This document shows, in pieces, positions 56,069 through 64,000 of a stretch of DNA of 64,000 nt. The DNA lies in NCBI RefSeq assembly GCF_025371035.1, contig NZ_JANZXB010000007.1, positions 162,227-226,226 on the forward strand, written 5' to 3'. The translations under genes were made by a program, and so were the position numbers. The notes beneath the pieces were generated by a model. The model was not told the DNA's origin. It worked only from the letters and a program-made list of their open reading frames with translations, and did no database searches. The DNA comes from Sphingomonas sp. LC-1. GTDB lineage: Bacteria; Pseudomonadota; Alphaproteobacteria; Sphingomonadales; Sphingomonadaceae. The stretch's first letter is position 1. Each line of letters starts with the position of its first letter.

Positions 56069-57061
56069 TTACCCCGTCCGGCGAGGCGGGGCGGGGCGGA
56101 AGCGCCATACCCCCGATCGGACGCTCGCGATCACACCGGCCTGGGTCGCGCGGCGACCTTCATAAAGCGACTCGAGCAACTTCTCGATATTGGCGCCCTC
56201 GGTCCAGCCGGGCGCATCGATCGCCGCGGCAGCGTGCACCGTTCCGATCGCGCGGCGGGCCAGCCTGCGGCCCAGTTCGCGCGGCAGATTCGCGGCATCG
56301 ATGCGGACATTGTCGTCATCGATCTTCGCCCGCTCCTCCCACAGCCAGTCGACGGTGGCGCGAAGATCGCTGTCCGCCTCGGCCAATTGCTGCGCCGCGC
56401 GGGCGAGCTGCGCCACGCCCAGCCACTCATGTCCGTCGAGCAACTGGCGGAACCGGGTGCGATCGTGACGCGGATCGTGATTGGCGGGATCGTCGACAAA
56501 GGGGGCCTCCGCCCGGCGGACGATCTGGCGCAATTCGGCCCGCCGCCAGTCGAGCAGAGGACGCAAGATCGTCATCCCCGCAATCACCGTACGCGCCCGC
56601 ACACCCGAAAGGCCCGACAGCCCGGCCCCACGCGCCGCGCGCATCAGGAAGGTCTCCGCCTGGTCGTCGGCGTGATGCGCGGTCAGGATCACCGGTGCGC
56701 CGAGGGCGCGCGCCTGCGCCGCCAGCAACGCATAGCGCACGTCGCGCGCCTGGGACTGGATGCTCGCTCCCGCGATCGGCGTCGCGGGGCGCAGGCCATG
56801 GTGCGGCACGCCCAACCCGGCGCAATGCTCCGCCACCATCCGCACCTCGTCCGCCGCCTCGGGACGAAGGCCGTGGTCCACCGTCGCCACGGCGATCTTC
56901 CCAGGAAAGGCCGCCGCCGCCAGGGTCAGCATCGCCATGCTGTCGGGCCCGCCCGATACGGCCAGCAGCAACGGCGTGGCATGGCAAGAAGGATCGTGAA
57001 GAAGCGTCAGATCGGCGGCGAAGCGCGCAATCTGATCGACGGCCGTGGCATCGGTGGCCAT
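56069..57061 (-). CDS. tilS: tRNA(Ile)-lysidine synthase
   Basis: TilS makes lysidine at the wobble base of tRNA-Ile(CAU), changing its codon from AUG to AUA. The 330-residue protein has the PP-loop [26 protein letters not shown], and [21 protein letters not shown]. It is a short TilS without a long C-terminal domain. ATG 57061 is chosen over the frame start at 57121. It is downstream of cpoB with a 220-base gap, and upstream of ftsH, as in other alphaproteobacteria. Confidence 0.95.
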   Translation of the reverse strand: MATDATAVDQIARFAADLTLLHDPSCHATPLLLAVSGGPDSMAMLTLAAAAFPGKIAVATVDHGLRPEAADEVRMVAEHCAGLGVPHHGLRPATPIAGASIQSQARDVRYALLAAQARALGAPVILTAHHADDQAETFLMRAARGAGLSGLSGVRARTVIAGMTILRPLLDWRRAELRQIVRRAEAPFVDDPANHDPRHDRTRFRQLLDGHEWLGVAQLARAAQQLAEADSDLRATVDWLWEERAKIDDDNVRIDAANLPRELGRRLARRAIGTVHAAAAIDAPGWTEGANIEKLLESLYEGRRATQAGVIASVRSGVWRFRPAPPRRTG

Positions 57062-57281
57062 GATGCTCTCAAAACTGGTCAGGGATGTGCGCGCTCTGGC
57101 CCTTCCGGGGGACGGGCGCAAGAGATTTTACGAGCCGCCCGCCCGATCCAATGCCCTTCGCAAGCCCGGGGGCCCCTGTGCAACATGGTGGAGGGGTTGT
57201 CAGCGCCGCACCGGAAGCCTGCGCCGGCCATACCGCCTCCGCCAGTCCCCCGCCCCCTTTCGGGGCAGGAATATTATGCGA

Positions 57282-58223
57282 TCACTCGCACTTGGCGGCC
57301 TTGCGACCGCTGACGACCTGCGTCTTCATCGATGCCGACATCTTCGCGCCATACACGTCGGTGAGTTCGTCATAGACCTTGCAGGCATCGGCGGCCTTGT
57401 TCAGCTTGGTCAGCGCCTGGCCCAGATAGAGCAGGCTGTCGGGCGCGCGTTCGCCGTCCGGGAATTTCTTGTAATTCTCGTAAAAGGCCATCGACGCCAG
57501 GCTGGGCTTGCCCGAGTCCAGGTAGGTGCGGCCCAGCAGATTCTGCGCATAGCTGGCACGACGGCTCTTGGGATAGTCGGTGACCACCTTCTTCAACTGG
57601 GTTTCCGCCTCGGCATAGCGCTTGGCGGTCCAAAGGCGATAGCCATAGAGATAGGCGTCCTCCGCCGGATCGCCGGTCGAGGGCTTGTCGACCGCCGCAC
57701 CGCCCGCTGCCGGGGTGGTCGAGGCGGTATCGCCGGTGACGACCGATGCAGCCGCCGGGGTCCTGCCGGGGCGCGGGCCGCTGGGCGCGGCGGGCTCGGA
57801 CGGGTCGAGCGGCGCACTCTGCCCCGCTGGCGCGATCGGCGCGGGGCCAGACTCCAACGCCTTCAGCCGCGCCTCGGTGCCGCGCTTATACGCGTCGAAC
57901 TGATCCTGGAGCTGGCGGGTGCGAAAGCCGTTCTGCTCGATCTGGCCGGTCAGGCTCGCCATCTGTTCTTCCAGCGAGGTGACGCGCGCGGTCAGGTCGC
58001 TGATCGCGCTGGTGGCGGGCACGCCGGGGGCCTGTGCCTGGGTCTGGGGCGCGGTGATCTCGGGCTGGACATAGCCCCCCGCTCCGTTCGGAAAGACCTT
58101 GCGCTGGACCGCGCGCATTTCACTTTCCAGCTTGCCGACGCGGCCCTCGACATTGGACTGCGCGGTGGCGGCGGTCGGCAGGATCATCACGGCCGCGACC
58201 CCGGCCAGCAACAGATTACGCAT
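57282..58223 (-). CDS. cpoB: Tol-Pal system coordinator CpoB (YbgF)
   Basis: The protein, 313 residues, has a signal peptide (NLLLAGVAAVMILPTAATA), an N-terminal coiled coil (VGKLESEMRAVQRKVF; DLTARVTSLEEQMASL), an Ala/Pro-rich linker and C-terminal tetratricopeptide repeats (AYLYGYRLWTAKRYAEAETQL). This is the CpoB layout that links peptidoglycan synthesis to outer-membrane constriction. The tolQRAB-pal genes that usually precede it are not in the window; a rodZ-like gene lies upstream instead. Confidence 0.93.
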   Translation of the reverse strand: MRNLLLAGVAAVMILPTAATAQSNVEGRVGKLESEMRAVQRKVFPNGAGGYVQPEITAPQTQAQAPGVPATSAISDLTARVTSLEEQMASLTGQIEQNGFRTRQLQDQFDAYKRGTEARLKALESGPAPIAPAGQSAPLDPSEPAAPSGPRPGRTPAAASVVTGDTASTTPAAGGAAVDKPSTGDPAEDAYLYGYRLWTAKRYAEAETQLKKVVTDYPKSRRASYAQNLLGRTYLDSGKPSLASMAFYENYKKFPDGERAPDSLLYLGQALTKLNKAADACKVYDELTDVYGAKMSASMKTQVVSGRKAAKCE

Positions 58224-58310
58224 CGGCTTCACCCCCCGGTGGGCATGGTGTTGAAAGGACGGGAATATCCTACCCCGTCGCGGCTGTCTCCAGCCTGAAA
58301 GCAAAGCCCC

Positions 58311-59273
58311 TTACAAATCCGCCGGGGCCGTGGCGGCGGTCGTCGGCGACGGCACAGGTGCCGCCGCGGCCGGGGTTGCGCCACCCGCATCGCCCGCCCC
58401 CGTCGTGGAGGAGCGCCGCGCCGGCCGCTCGCGCGGTGCGTTACGGCTCGGGGCCGGGCTCGTCGTGGTCGCGGAAGGCGCAGGTGCCCCCGACAGCCGC
58501 GCCGCGATCGCGCTGGAGTCCAGTCGCACATCCTTGATCGCACGCGATCCGTCGCCCAGCGGCGGCAGCGCCGTTCCGTTCAGCGTCACGGTCAGCTTGT
58601 CGGGACGACCGACATTCAACAGCGGCCCGTTGGCATCCGCAGGCACCTCATATTGCTCGCCCGGCTGGAGCGTGCCGATCTTCAGCGTCTTGTTGTCCGC
58701 ATCATAGACGCGCAGCCACACCTCGCCCTTGGCGGTCAGCACGACCTTGCCGCCGGTTACCGGCGTCGGGCTTGGCGCGGGCGCGGGTGCCGCCTCGGTC
58801 GCATTGGCGAGCGGGGTCGCGGCGGGAACTTCCTGCGCGGTGCGGTCGCGGCGGAACAGGTCGGTGCCATACCACAGCCCCGCCAGGATCAGCACCGCCA
58901 GCGCCAGCCCGACGCCGATGATCGCCAGGCCACGCGAGGGCACGCGGGCCGGATCGGCAATATCCTGCGGCACATATTCGGTGGTGCGACGGCCGAGGCG
59001 ATCGACATCGGCGCGCACCGCCTGAGCGATCGCAACCTCGTCCGCCCCGACGGCGCGGGCATAGGCCTTGGCGAAGCCGACCGCATAGGTAGCCGACGGC
59101 AGGCTCTGATAATCGGATGCCTCGATCGCCGCGAGATGGCGACTGGGGATGCGCGTGCGAGCGCCGATATCGCCCAGCGATAGCCCTTGCGCCTCACGCG
59201 CCATGCGCAGGACGTCACCGGCGCGGGCAGGTGCCGCTGGTGCGGCATCGTGGCCGGGATTGACCTCGTCCAT
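58311..59273 (-). CDS. rodZ: RodZ-like cytoskeletal/helix-turn-helix membrane protein
   Basis: The protein has an N-terminal helix-turn-helix (VLRMAREAQGLSLGDIGARTRI), one membrane helix (GLAIIGVGLALAVLILAGLWYG) and a C-terminal beta-rich domain (DUF4115-type, KGEVWLRVYDADNKTL) followed by an Ala/Pro/Ser-rich tail. This is the architecture of RodZ, which couples MreB to the cell wall. ATG 59273 has a GGAG site nearby and is preferred to earlier in-frame starts. Confidence 0.85.
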   Translation of the reverse strand: MDEVNPGHDAAPAAPARAGDVLRMAREAQGLSLGDIGARTRIPSRHLAAIEASDYQSLPSATYAVGFAKAYARAVGADEVAIAQAVRADVDRLGRRTTEYVPQDIADPARVPSRGLAIIGVGLALAVLILAGLWYGTDLFRRDRTAQEVPAATPLANATEAAPAPAPSPTPVTGGKVVLTAKGEVWLRVYDADNKTLKIGTLQPGEQYEVPADANGPLLNVGRPDKLTVTLNGTALPPLGDGSRAIKDVRLDSSAIAARLSGAPAPSATTTSPAPSRNAPRERPARRSSTTGAGDAGGATPAAAAPVPSPTTAATAPADL

Positions 59274-59364
59274 TCTCAACTCCGAAGTGACCATGGCCCA
59301 CCCCATGATCGCGGTCGTTCTTTCAGAGCCCCGGGCTCAAGTCAACGCGGGGCCCCGGCCAGGG

Positions 59365-61638
59365 TCAGGCCAATTCCACACCGTTCGTCGCAGCCCAGGC
59401 ACCAAGCGCCCCACGCATGTCACGCACGGGATGCGCGAGCAGCCGCGCCATCTCCTCGGCAATCGCCGAACGGTCGAGCGAGCGGATCATCGCCTTGACC
59501 GGCCCCACCGCCGCAGGGGTGATCGACAGGCGTTCGATGCCCAGGCCGATCAGCGCCATCGCCTCCAGCGGACGCCCGCCCATTTCACCGCAGACGGCCA
59601 CTGGCACCCCCGCCGCACGCGCCGGATCGACCACGCGGCGAAGGAAGCGCAGGATCGACGGGCTAAGCCAGTCATAGCGCTCCGCCAGCTTCGGATTGGC
59701 GCGATCGGCGGCGAACAGGAACTGGGTCAGGTCGTTGGTGCCGATCGACAGGAAATCGACATTCGGCAGGATCAGGTCGAGCTGTTCGGCGAGCGCTGGC
59801 ACCTCCAGCATCGCGCCGTAACGGACATCGAGCGGCAGGCGGCGCCCGCGCGTGCCCAGCCATGCCCGCTGCGCCTCGAACAATGCCTTGGCCTCGTCGA
59901 ACTCCCACGCTTCCGACACCATCGGGAACATGATGTGGAGCGTCCGCCCCGCCCCCGCCTCGATCAGCGCGCGGGCCTGTGCCTTCATCAACCCGTCCCG
60001 TTCCAGCGCGAGGCGAAGCGCGCGCCAGCCCATCGCCGGATTCTCCTCATGCCCATCGGCGGTGTTGAGATAGGGCAGCGCCTTGTCCCCGCCGATGTCG
60101 ATGGTACGGAACACGACGGGACGGTCGCCCGCCGACTCCAGCACGTCGCGGTACAGCCGCTGCTGCCGCTCACGTTGCGGCAGGGTGGCGGAGACGAGGA
60201 ACTGGAATTCGGTGCGGAACAGCCCGATCCCGTCCGCACCGGTGGTGTCGAGCGCGGCGGCATCGTCGCGAAGACCCGCATTGACCATCAGGGTGACGCG
60301 GTGCCCGTCCTTCGTCACCGGCGGCACGTCACGCAGAGCCGCGAAGGCCGCTCGCCGTTTCTGGCGCAGCGTCAGCTTGGCCTCGAACGCCTCCTCCATC
60401 GCGGAGGTGGGACGGACCAGCACGCTGCCCTCGGTCACGTCGAGCAGCAACTGGTCGCCATCCGCAATCTGGCGGCGGACATCGCTGACCCGGCCCAGCA
60501 CTGGCACGCCCATCGCCCGCGCCACGATGATGACATGCGCGGTCAGCGACCCTTCCTCCAGGATGACACCCTTCAACCGCCGACGGTCATATTCCAGCAG
60601 CTCGGCGGGCCCCAGATTGCGCGCGATCAGGATCGTGTCCTGTCGCAGCCCCAGTTGCGCCGCCGTGCCCATCTGGCCCGACACGATGCGGAGCAGCCGA
60701 TTGGACAGGTCCTCCAGATCGTGCATGCGGTCGGCGAGCAGCGGATCGTCGATCTGGCGCATCCGCTGGCGCGTACGTTGCTGCACGCGTTCGATCGCGG
60801 CCTCGGCGGTCAGGCCGCTGTCGATCGCCTCGTTGATCCGGCGCGCCCAGCCTTCGTCATAGGCGAACATCTTATAGGTCTCGATGACCTCGACATGCTC
60901 GCCGCCGACGCCGAACTCCGCCTCGCGCGCCATGCGATCAATCTGTTCGCGCATCTTGTCGAAGGCGGCATAGACGCGGCGACGCTCGGCATCGATATCC
61001 TCGGCGACTGTATGCTCGATGACGATGCGCGGCTGGTGATAGACGGCGAACCCGCTGCCCATGCCGTCGACCAGCTTCTGACCGCTCAAGCGGATCGAGG
61101 CGGTCATCTGCGGCCGCGCGCCCGCCGCGCCCGCCGCATCGATCAGCCCGGCATTGGCGATCAGTTCGGACAGCACCATCGCGACGGTCTGAAGCGCTTC
61201 GATCTCGACATCGGCATATTTGCGCGGGTCGGTATGCTGTACCGCCAGCACGCCCACCGCCCGCTCGCGCCGGATGATCGGCACGCCCGCAAAGCTATGG
61301 AACCGGTCCTCACCCGTTTCCGGCTTATAGGCAAAATCGGGGTGGCTGGCTGCCTCGTCGAGGTTCAGCACCTCGACATCCTCGGCGATGGTGCCGACCA
61401 GCCCCTCGCCCAGCGCCATCTTGGTGACGTGCACCGCCTCTTCGGCCAGACCGCGGGTCGCGAACAGTTCCAGCACGCCCTCGCGCAGCAGATAGATGGA
61501 GCACACCTCACTGCCGATCGCCTCGCCGATGATCTGAACCACCTGGTTCAGCTTGGCTTGAGCGGGCGTGCGCGACGCCATGACGTCGTGCAGGCGAACG
61601 AGGATCTCGCGGGCGGATGCGGCGGCCGAAACGGGCAT
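59365..61638 (-). CDS. ptsP: phosphoenolpyruvate-protein phosphotransferase PtsP (EI-Ntr)
   Basis: PtsP starts the nitrogen-related PTS relay. The 757-residue protein has an N-terminal GAF domain (about 20-165), then the EI swivel domain with the active His in EEGSLTAHVIIVARAMGVPVLG and the C-terminal PEP-binding barrel (DGIGLFRTEFQFL, RTIDIGGDKALPYL, VAVCGEMGGRPLEA). The canonical His context is TSHxAI; here it is TAHVII, a small deviation around an intact His. It is in the same orientation as rodZ with a 91-base gap. Confidence 0.95.
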   Translation of the reverse strand: MPVSAAASAREILVRLHDVMASRTPAQAKLNQVVQIIGEAIGSEVCSIYLLREGVLELFATRGLAEEAVHVTKMALGEGLVGTIAEDVEVLNLDEAASHPDFAYKPETGEDRFHSFAGVPIIRRERAVGVLAVQHTDPRKYADVEIEALQTVAMVLSELIANAGLIDAAGAAGARPQMTASIRLSGQKLVDGMGSGFAVYHQPRIVIEHTVAEDIDAERRRVYAAFDKMREQIDRMAREAEFGVGGEHVEVIETYKMFAYDEGWARRINEAIDSGLTAEAAIERVQQRTRQRMRQIDDPLLADRMHDLEDLSNRLLRIVSGQMGTAAQLGLRQDTILIARNLGPAELLEYDRRRLKGVILEEGSLTAHVIIVARAMGVPVLGRVSDVRRQIADGDQLLLDVTEGSVLVRPTSAMEEAFEAKLTLRQKRRAAFAALRDVPPVTKDGHRVTLMVNAGLRDDAAALDTTGADGIGLFRTEFQFLVSATLPQRERQQRLYRDVLESAGDRPVVFRTIDIGGDKALPYLNTADGHEENPAMGWRALRLALERDGLMKAQARALIEAGAGRTLHIMFPMVSEAWEFDEAKALFEAQRAWLGTRGRRLPLDVRYGAMLEVPALAEQLDLILPNVDFLSIGTNDLTQFLFAADRANPKLAERYDWLSPSILRFLRRVVDPARAAGVPVAVCGEMGGRPLEAMALIGLGIERLSITPAAVGPVKAMIRSLDRSAIAEEMARLLAHPVRDMRGALGAWAATNGVELA

Positions 61639-61814
61639 GGCGACAGGGCTAACAGACGGGATGCGGCGGTGTCATGTGCTAATATCGCAGCGCCGGGGTT
61701 CATTGCCGCAAGCACCCCAAATAAAGATGCTGATTTGCATTATATCGCAGATATTTATCCGGAACAGCGGCGAGTGCGGCCGGTTGATTTGGCTATTCGT
61801 CACGGGAGAGCATC

Positions 61815-62327
61815 ATGCCCAAGATCCTATCCGTCGCGCTTGCCCTGGGGGTCACCGCTGCCCCGGCCATCGCGCAGACCCCGCCGCCGCCACCCGCAGC
61901 GGCCAAGGCGCAAGCCGACGCCTATGTGAAGGCCGCCGGGACAAGCGATCTGTACGAGATCACCTCCAGCCGCATCGCGCTGCAGAAATCGCGTAACGCC
62001 GATGTCCGGCGATTTGCGCAGATGATGATCGACCACCATCAGCAGACGACCGCCGCCACCGTCCGCGCCGCCAAGCAGGACGGCCTGTCGGCCACGCCGC
62101 CCAGGCTGGGCCCTGCCGAGGCGTCGATCGGCGAACTCCGCCGCGCCTCCGCCCAGGACTTCGACCGATTATACATCGGCCAGCAATTGCCCGCGCATCA
62201 GGCCGCGCTCGACCTGCACCAGAGCTTCGCCGCGAATGGCGACAAACCCGCGCTGAAGACCAGCGCGCAGAGCGCGGTGCCGATCGTGCAGCAACATATT
62301 CAGATGCTGCAACAGATGCAGCCCTGA
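61815..62327 (+). CDS. DUF4142 periplasmic protein
   Basis: The 170-residue protein has a signal peptide (ILSVALALGVTAAPAIA) and a four-helix, ferritin-like DUF4142 domain with SDLYEITSSRIALQKSRNADVRRFAQMMIDHHQQT. It is divergent from ptsP. The A/T-rich stretch around 61715-61770 likely holds its promoter. Function of the family is uncertain; some members respond to stress. Confidence 0.9.
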   Translation: MPKILSVALALGVTAAPAIAQTPPPPPAAAKAQADAYVKAAGTSDLYEITSSRIALQKSRNADVRRFAQMMIDHHQQTTAATVRAAKQDGLSATPPRLGPAEASIGELRRASAQDFDRLYIGQQLPAHQAALDLHQSFAANGDKPALKTSAQSAVPIVQQHIQMLQQMQP

Positions 62328-62336
62328 GCCTGCCCC

Positions 62337-62364
62337 CCTCCCCGAGCCTGGCTCAGGGGAGGGA
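62337..62364 (+). terminator. stem-loop after the DUF4142 gene
   Basis: CCCTCCCC-GAG and CTC-A-GGGGAGGG pair 10 bases beyond the stop codon. No T run follows, so strength is uncertain. Confidence 0.5.
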
Positions 62365-62517
62365 ACGCCGCGAAGCGATGGTAGAATGGTATCGGCACCC
62401 AGCGCCAGCATCCGCACCCCCAGGTCGTGCGGTCAGCTGCGCCCCCCATCCCACGCCCAACGCGGATGAGTTACCGACTAGCATTCTAGGAACTGCAACT
62501 TCGTGACTGTCCGGCAC

Positions 62518-62672
62518 GATGTCGGCCAGGACGGCTTCATCCGCTATCGCGCGCGACAGCAGGACTGTGGCGGCTGCACCCTGCGGGATCGCTGAACGCC
62601 CAACATGCCCGTGCGCAAGGTCATCCGTTCGATCCACGAAGGGGCCCGCGACATAGCCACTACCCGCCTGAG
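62518..62672 (+). pseudogene. fragment of an IS1182-family transposase
   Basis: The frame reads DVGQDGFIRYRARQQDCGGC then TLRDR, a stop, and TPNMPVRKVIRSIHEGARD. This is the Cys-rich and IHEGARD portion of IS1182-type DDE transposases. The stop replaces a Cys expected before TPNMP, and both flanks have no matching sequence, so the element is dead. It marks an old insertion and deletion. Confidence 0.8.
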
Positions 62673-63025
62673 CCGGTCGGCGCTGTACCGTGCAACTCAG
62701 CCGCAGCTTGCCTCCTTTCCGCGCCCCAACTTCTTCAACACAATCGGGTCGTACGGGACCCTGCTGGGACAGCGTGTGATCGAGTGAATTCACATCCGGC
62801 TAAAAGAGTCCGCAGAGTTGCGGCCGATAACCGAATCTGGTCCTCGCAAGAAAGCGATAAGCAAGCTCCTCCTCACACAGGACGATTCAGGAATTTCCGC
62901 TAGATGTTCGGTCAATATCCTGATCGAGATATGACGCCACATATGGGCAGCAATATCACATCCAGCATTGCGAACCAGGCAAGCCAAAGCGCGCTCCTGG
63001 TTCCAACTTTTGCGGGGGGATTGAT

Positions 63026-63877
63026 ATGCACAGCCCATCGGCCACGTCGGTTCCCGACGGCAGCCGTAACATATTCTTCGGTTCGCAGCGTACGCGATCG
63101 CTGGGGGCCGCCCTGCTCGCTGGCAGCGCGCTTTGCGGAACGCTATTGTCGCCGGGTTCGGCGGTGGCGCAAAGCGGTCAGGCCATCGCCTTGGATGCGC
63201 GCAGTCGCCCGGCCATGGCCCCCGTCACGGTCGACAGCACAAGCATCACGACGACGCAGGGCCAGCAACCGGGCATCTTCGTCAGAAGTTTCGACAGTCA
63301 GACCGCTTATGCAGGCACCATCATCGTCGAGAGCAGCTCGATCTCAACAGAGGGTGTCAATTCGTCCGGTATCGTCGTCGCTGACGCCGTTCGCCCGGGA
63401 TTTGGCCTGCGCGCCGCGCGCGGCGGCACGGATACGCTTTCGATCGTCAGTCAGTCGATCAGCGTCAATGGTACTGGCGGCATGGGCATCCTCGTCGATC
63501 ATCGGGGTCCGATCAGCATCAAGAGCGGCTCGATCACGACGAGTAGCCAAAATGGTGGGAACGCCGGCATTTACGTTTGGGCCGGCGACCGGGTCGACAT
63601 CGACAGCGACCGCATTACGACGCCGAACGGGCCAGGCATCGTCATATACGGTGCTTCGGGGGCCGTCCGCATCAATGCCGCGTCCACGACGGTCGGCACC
63701 GGCGGCGACGTCGGAGTGTTTGCACGGACCAGCACCGGCGACATTTCGATCGTAGCGGGCACAACCTCGACCGCGCGGCGGGATATACTGAACGGTCAGA
63801 TCACGGCCGATGGCGTGATCGGCATCTCGACGGGCGGCGGGGCGATTACGATCGACGCCGGTACCACGACGGTCTGA
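63026..63877 (+). CDS. autotransporter-like beta-helix surface protein, cut by IS insertion
   Basis: The 283 residues begin with a long signal peptide (RSLGAALLAGSALCGTLLSP.. cleavage near AVAQSG), like those of autotransporters, and continue as a right-handed beta-helix-type passenger rich in Gly, Thr, Ser, Ile (DSTSITTTQGQQPGIFV, GTIIVESSSISTEGV, GPISIKSGSITTSSQNGGN). No beta-barrel or membrane domain is present. The stop codon is the first three bases of an IS3-family end at 63875, so the gene originally continued. It is preceded by GCGGGGGGATTGAT. In its present form it is unlikely to be anchored. Confidence 0.75.
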   Translation: MHSPSATSVPDGSRNIFFGSQRTRSLGAALLAGSALCGTLLSPGSAVAQSGQAIALDARSRPAMAPVTVDSTSITTTQGQQPGIFVRSFDSQTAYAGTIIVESSSISTEGVNSSGIVVADAVRPGFGLRAARGGTDTLSIVSQSISVNGTGGMGILVDHRGPISIKSGSITTSSQNGGNAGIYVWAGDRVDIDSDRITTPNGPGIVIYGASGAVRINAASTTVGTGGDVGVFARTSTGDISIVAGTTSTARRDILNGQITADGVIGISTGGGAITIDAGTTTV

Positions 63878-64000
63878 GCTGCCCCCTTCTGAGTGGTCCA
63901 TGGACTATGACAGTCTGGATCAAAGAAGGGACAACGAATGCCTGCCAAGAAGCACAAGCCCGAGGAGATCATCGGCAAGCTGCGTGAGGTTGAGATCATG
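63875..64000 (+). mobile_element. left end of an IS3-family insertion sequence (runs off right edge)
   Basis: The element begins TGAGCTGCCCCCTTCTGAGT, with the terminal TGA/TG-CA-type end of IS3 elements. 63 bases on begins an OrfA-type transposase frame. The right end and the target duplication lie outside the window. It interrupts the adhesin-like gene. Confidence 0.8.
63938..64000 (+). CDS. IS3-family transposase OrfA, N-terminal part
   Basis: Only 21 residues are in the window: MPAKKHKPEEIIGKLREVEI and then M. This is the standard beginning of IS3-family OrfA, a helix-turn-helix DNA-binding protein, in which K-HKPEEI-KLR is conserved. AGAAGGGA lies seven bases upstream of the ATG. The frame is open at the right edge; OrfB would follow by frameshift. 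Confidence 0.88.
   Translation, partial: MPAKKHKPEEIIGKLREVEIM

Larger units (their letters stand above)
62328..63025. other. 698-base gap holding a stem-loop, an IS remnant and a promoter region
   Basis: Besides the stem-loop and the transposase fragment, the last ~220 bases are A/T-richer (GCAATATCACATCC, GATATGACGCCACATATG) and probably contain the promoter of the adhesin-like gene. No further intact gene was seen. Confidence 0.6.

Noticed and set aside
59149-61929. 926-residue frame opposite ptsP
   Set aside because: Shadow of ptsP; composition His/Arg-rich with no motifs.

Overview
The window is GC-rich, densely packed chromosomal DNA that looks like a sphingomonad (Sphingomonas or a close relative, Alphaproteobacteria). 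This rests on three things: an F0 operon in the order atpI-atpB-atpE-b'-b separate from the F1 genes, a fbcFBC-type cytochrome bc1 operon, and several families of small intergenic repeats of a style I associate with sphingomonads. No tRNA, rRNA or CRISPR array was recognised. The organism assignment is inference from gene content and order.

Left part (1-12.1 kb, mostly minus strand): the 5' end of leuB, then recO, a comparatively A/T-rich secreted aspartic protease on the plus strand, uvrC, a small multidrug/guanidinium exporter, the F0 part of ATP synthase, and a ydbH-ynbE-ydbL set for envelope phospholipid transport. From 12.2 to 31.4 kb (mostly plus strand): radC, a glycosyltransferase-like gene, pth with an overlapping 2-oxoglutarate oxygenase gene, ychF, a short BLUF photoreceptor, an ENPP-type phosphodiesterase lipoprotein, MaoC, the bc1 operon petABC, apt-trmL-hemF, paired YciC-like membrane proteins, lipB, a methionine-rich lipoprotein and an ABC-F ATPase.

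From 31.6 to 42.1 kb: small conserved proteins (DUF3297, EVE), an AroE-like dehydrogenase of the HI0607 type, a cytochrome c/nitronate monooxygenase pair, pheA, an overlapping mutY / serine hydrolase / nudC operon on the minus strand, and dciA followed by two DsbA-like thiol proteins. From 42.6 to 62.3 kb: groES-groEL with a CIRCE operator, sppA, two short transferase-type genes, a TonB-C-domain protein, pgi, gor, a 55-residue ORF, a GST, a dienelactone hydrolase, then ftsH-tilS-cpoB-rodZ-ptsP on the minus strand.

The right edge (62.3-64 kb) changes character. It holds a decayed IS1182-type transposase fragment, then the start of a beta-helix autotransporter-like surface protein whose reading frame is cut by the left end of an IS3-family element. 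That element supplies the stop codon and continues past the window. This edge is the clearest mobile/accessory zone; the rest is mainly core metabolism. I did not find a convincing new defence or mobile system. The more unusual items are the disrupted adhesin, the intergenic repeat families, the atypical aspartic protease, the Met-rich lipoprotein, the atpI-atpB hairpin and the operon pairings listed under findings.
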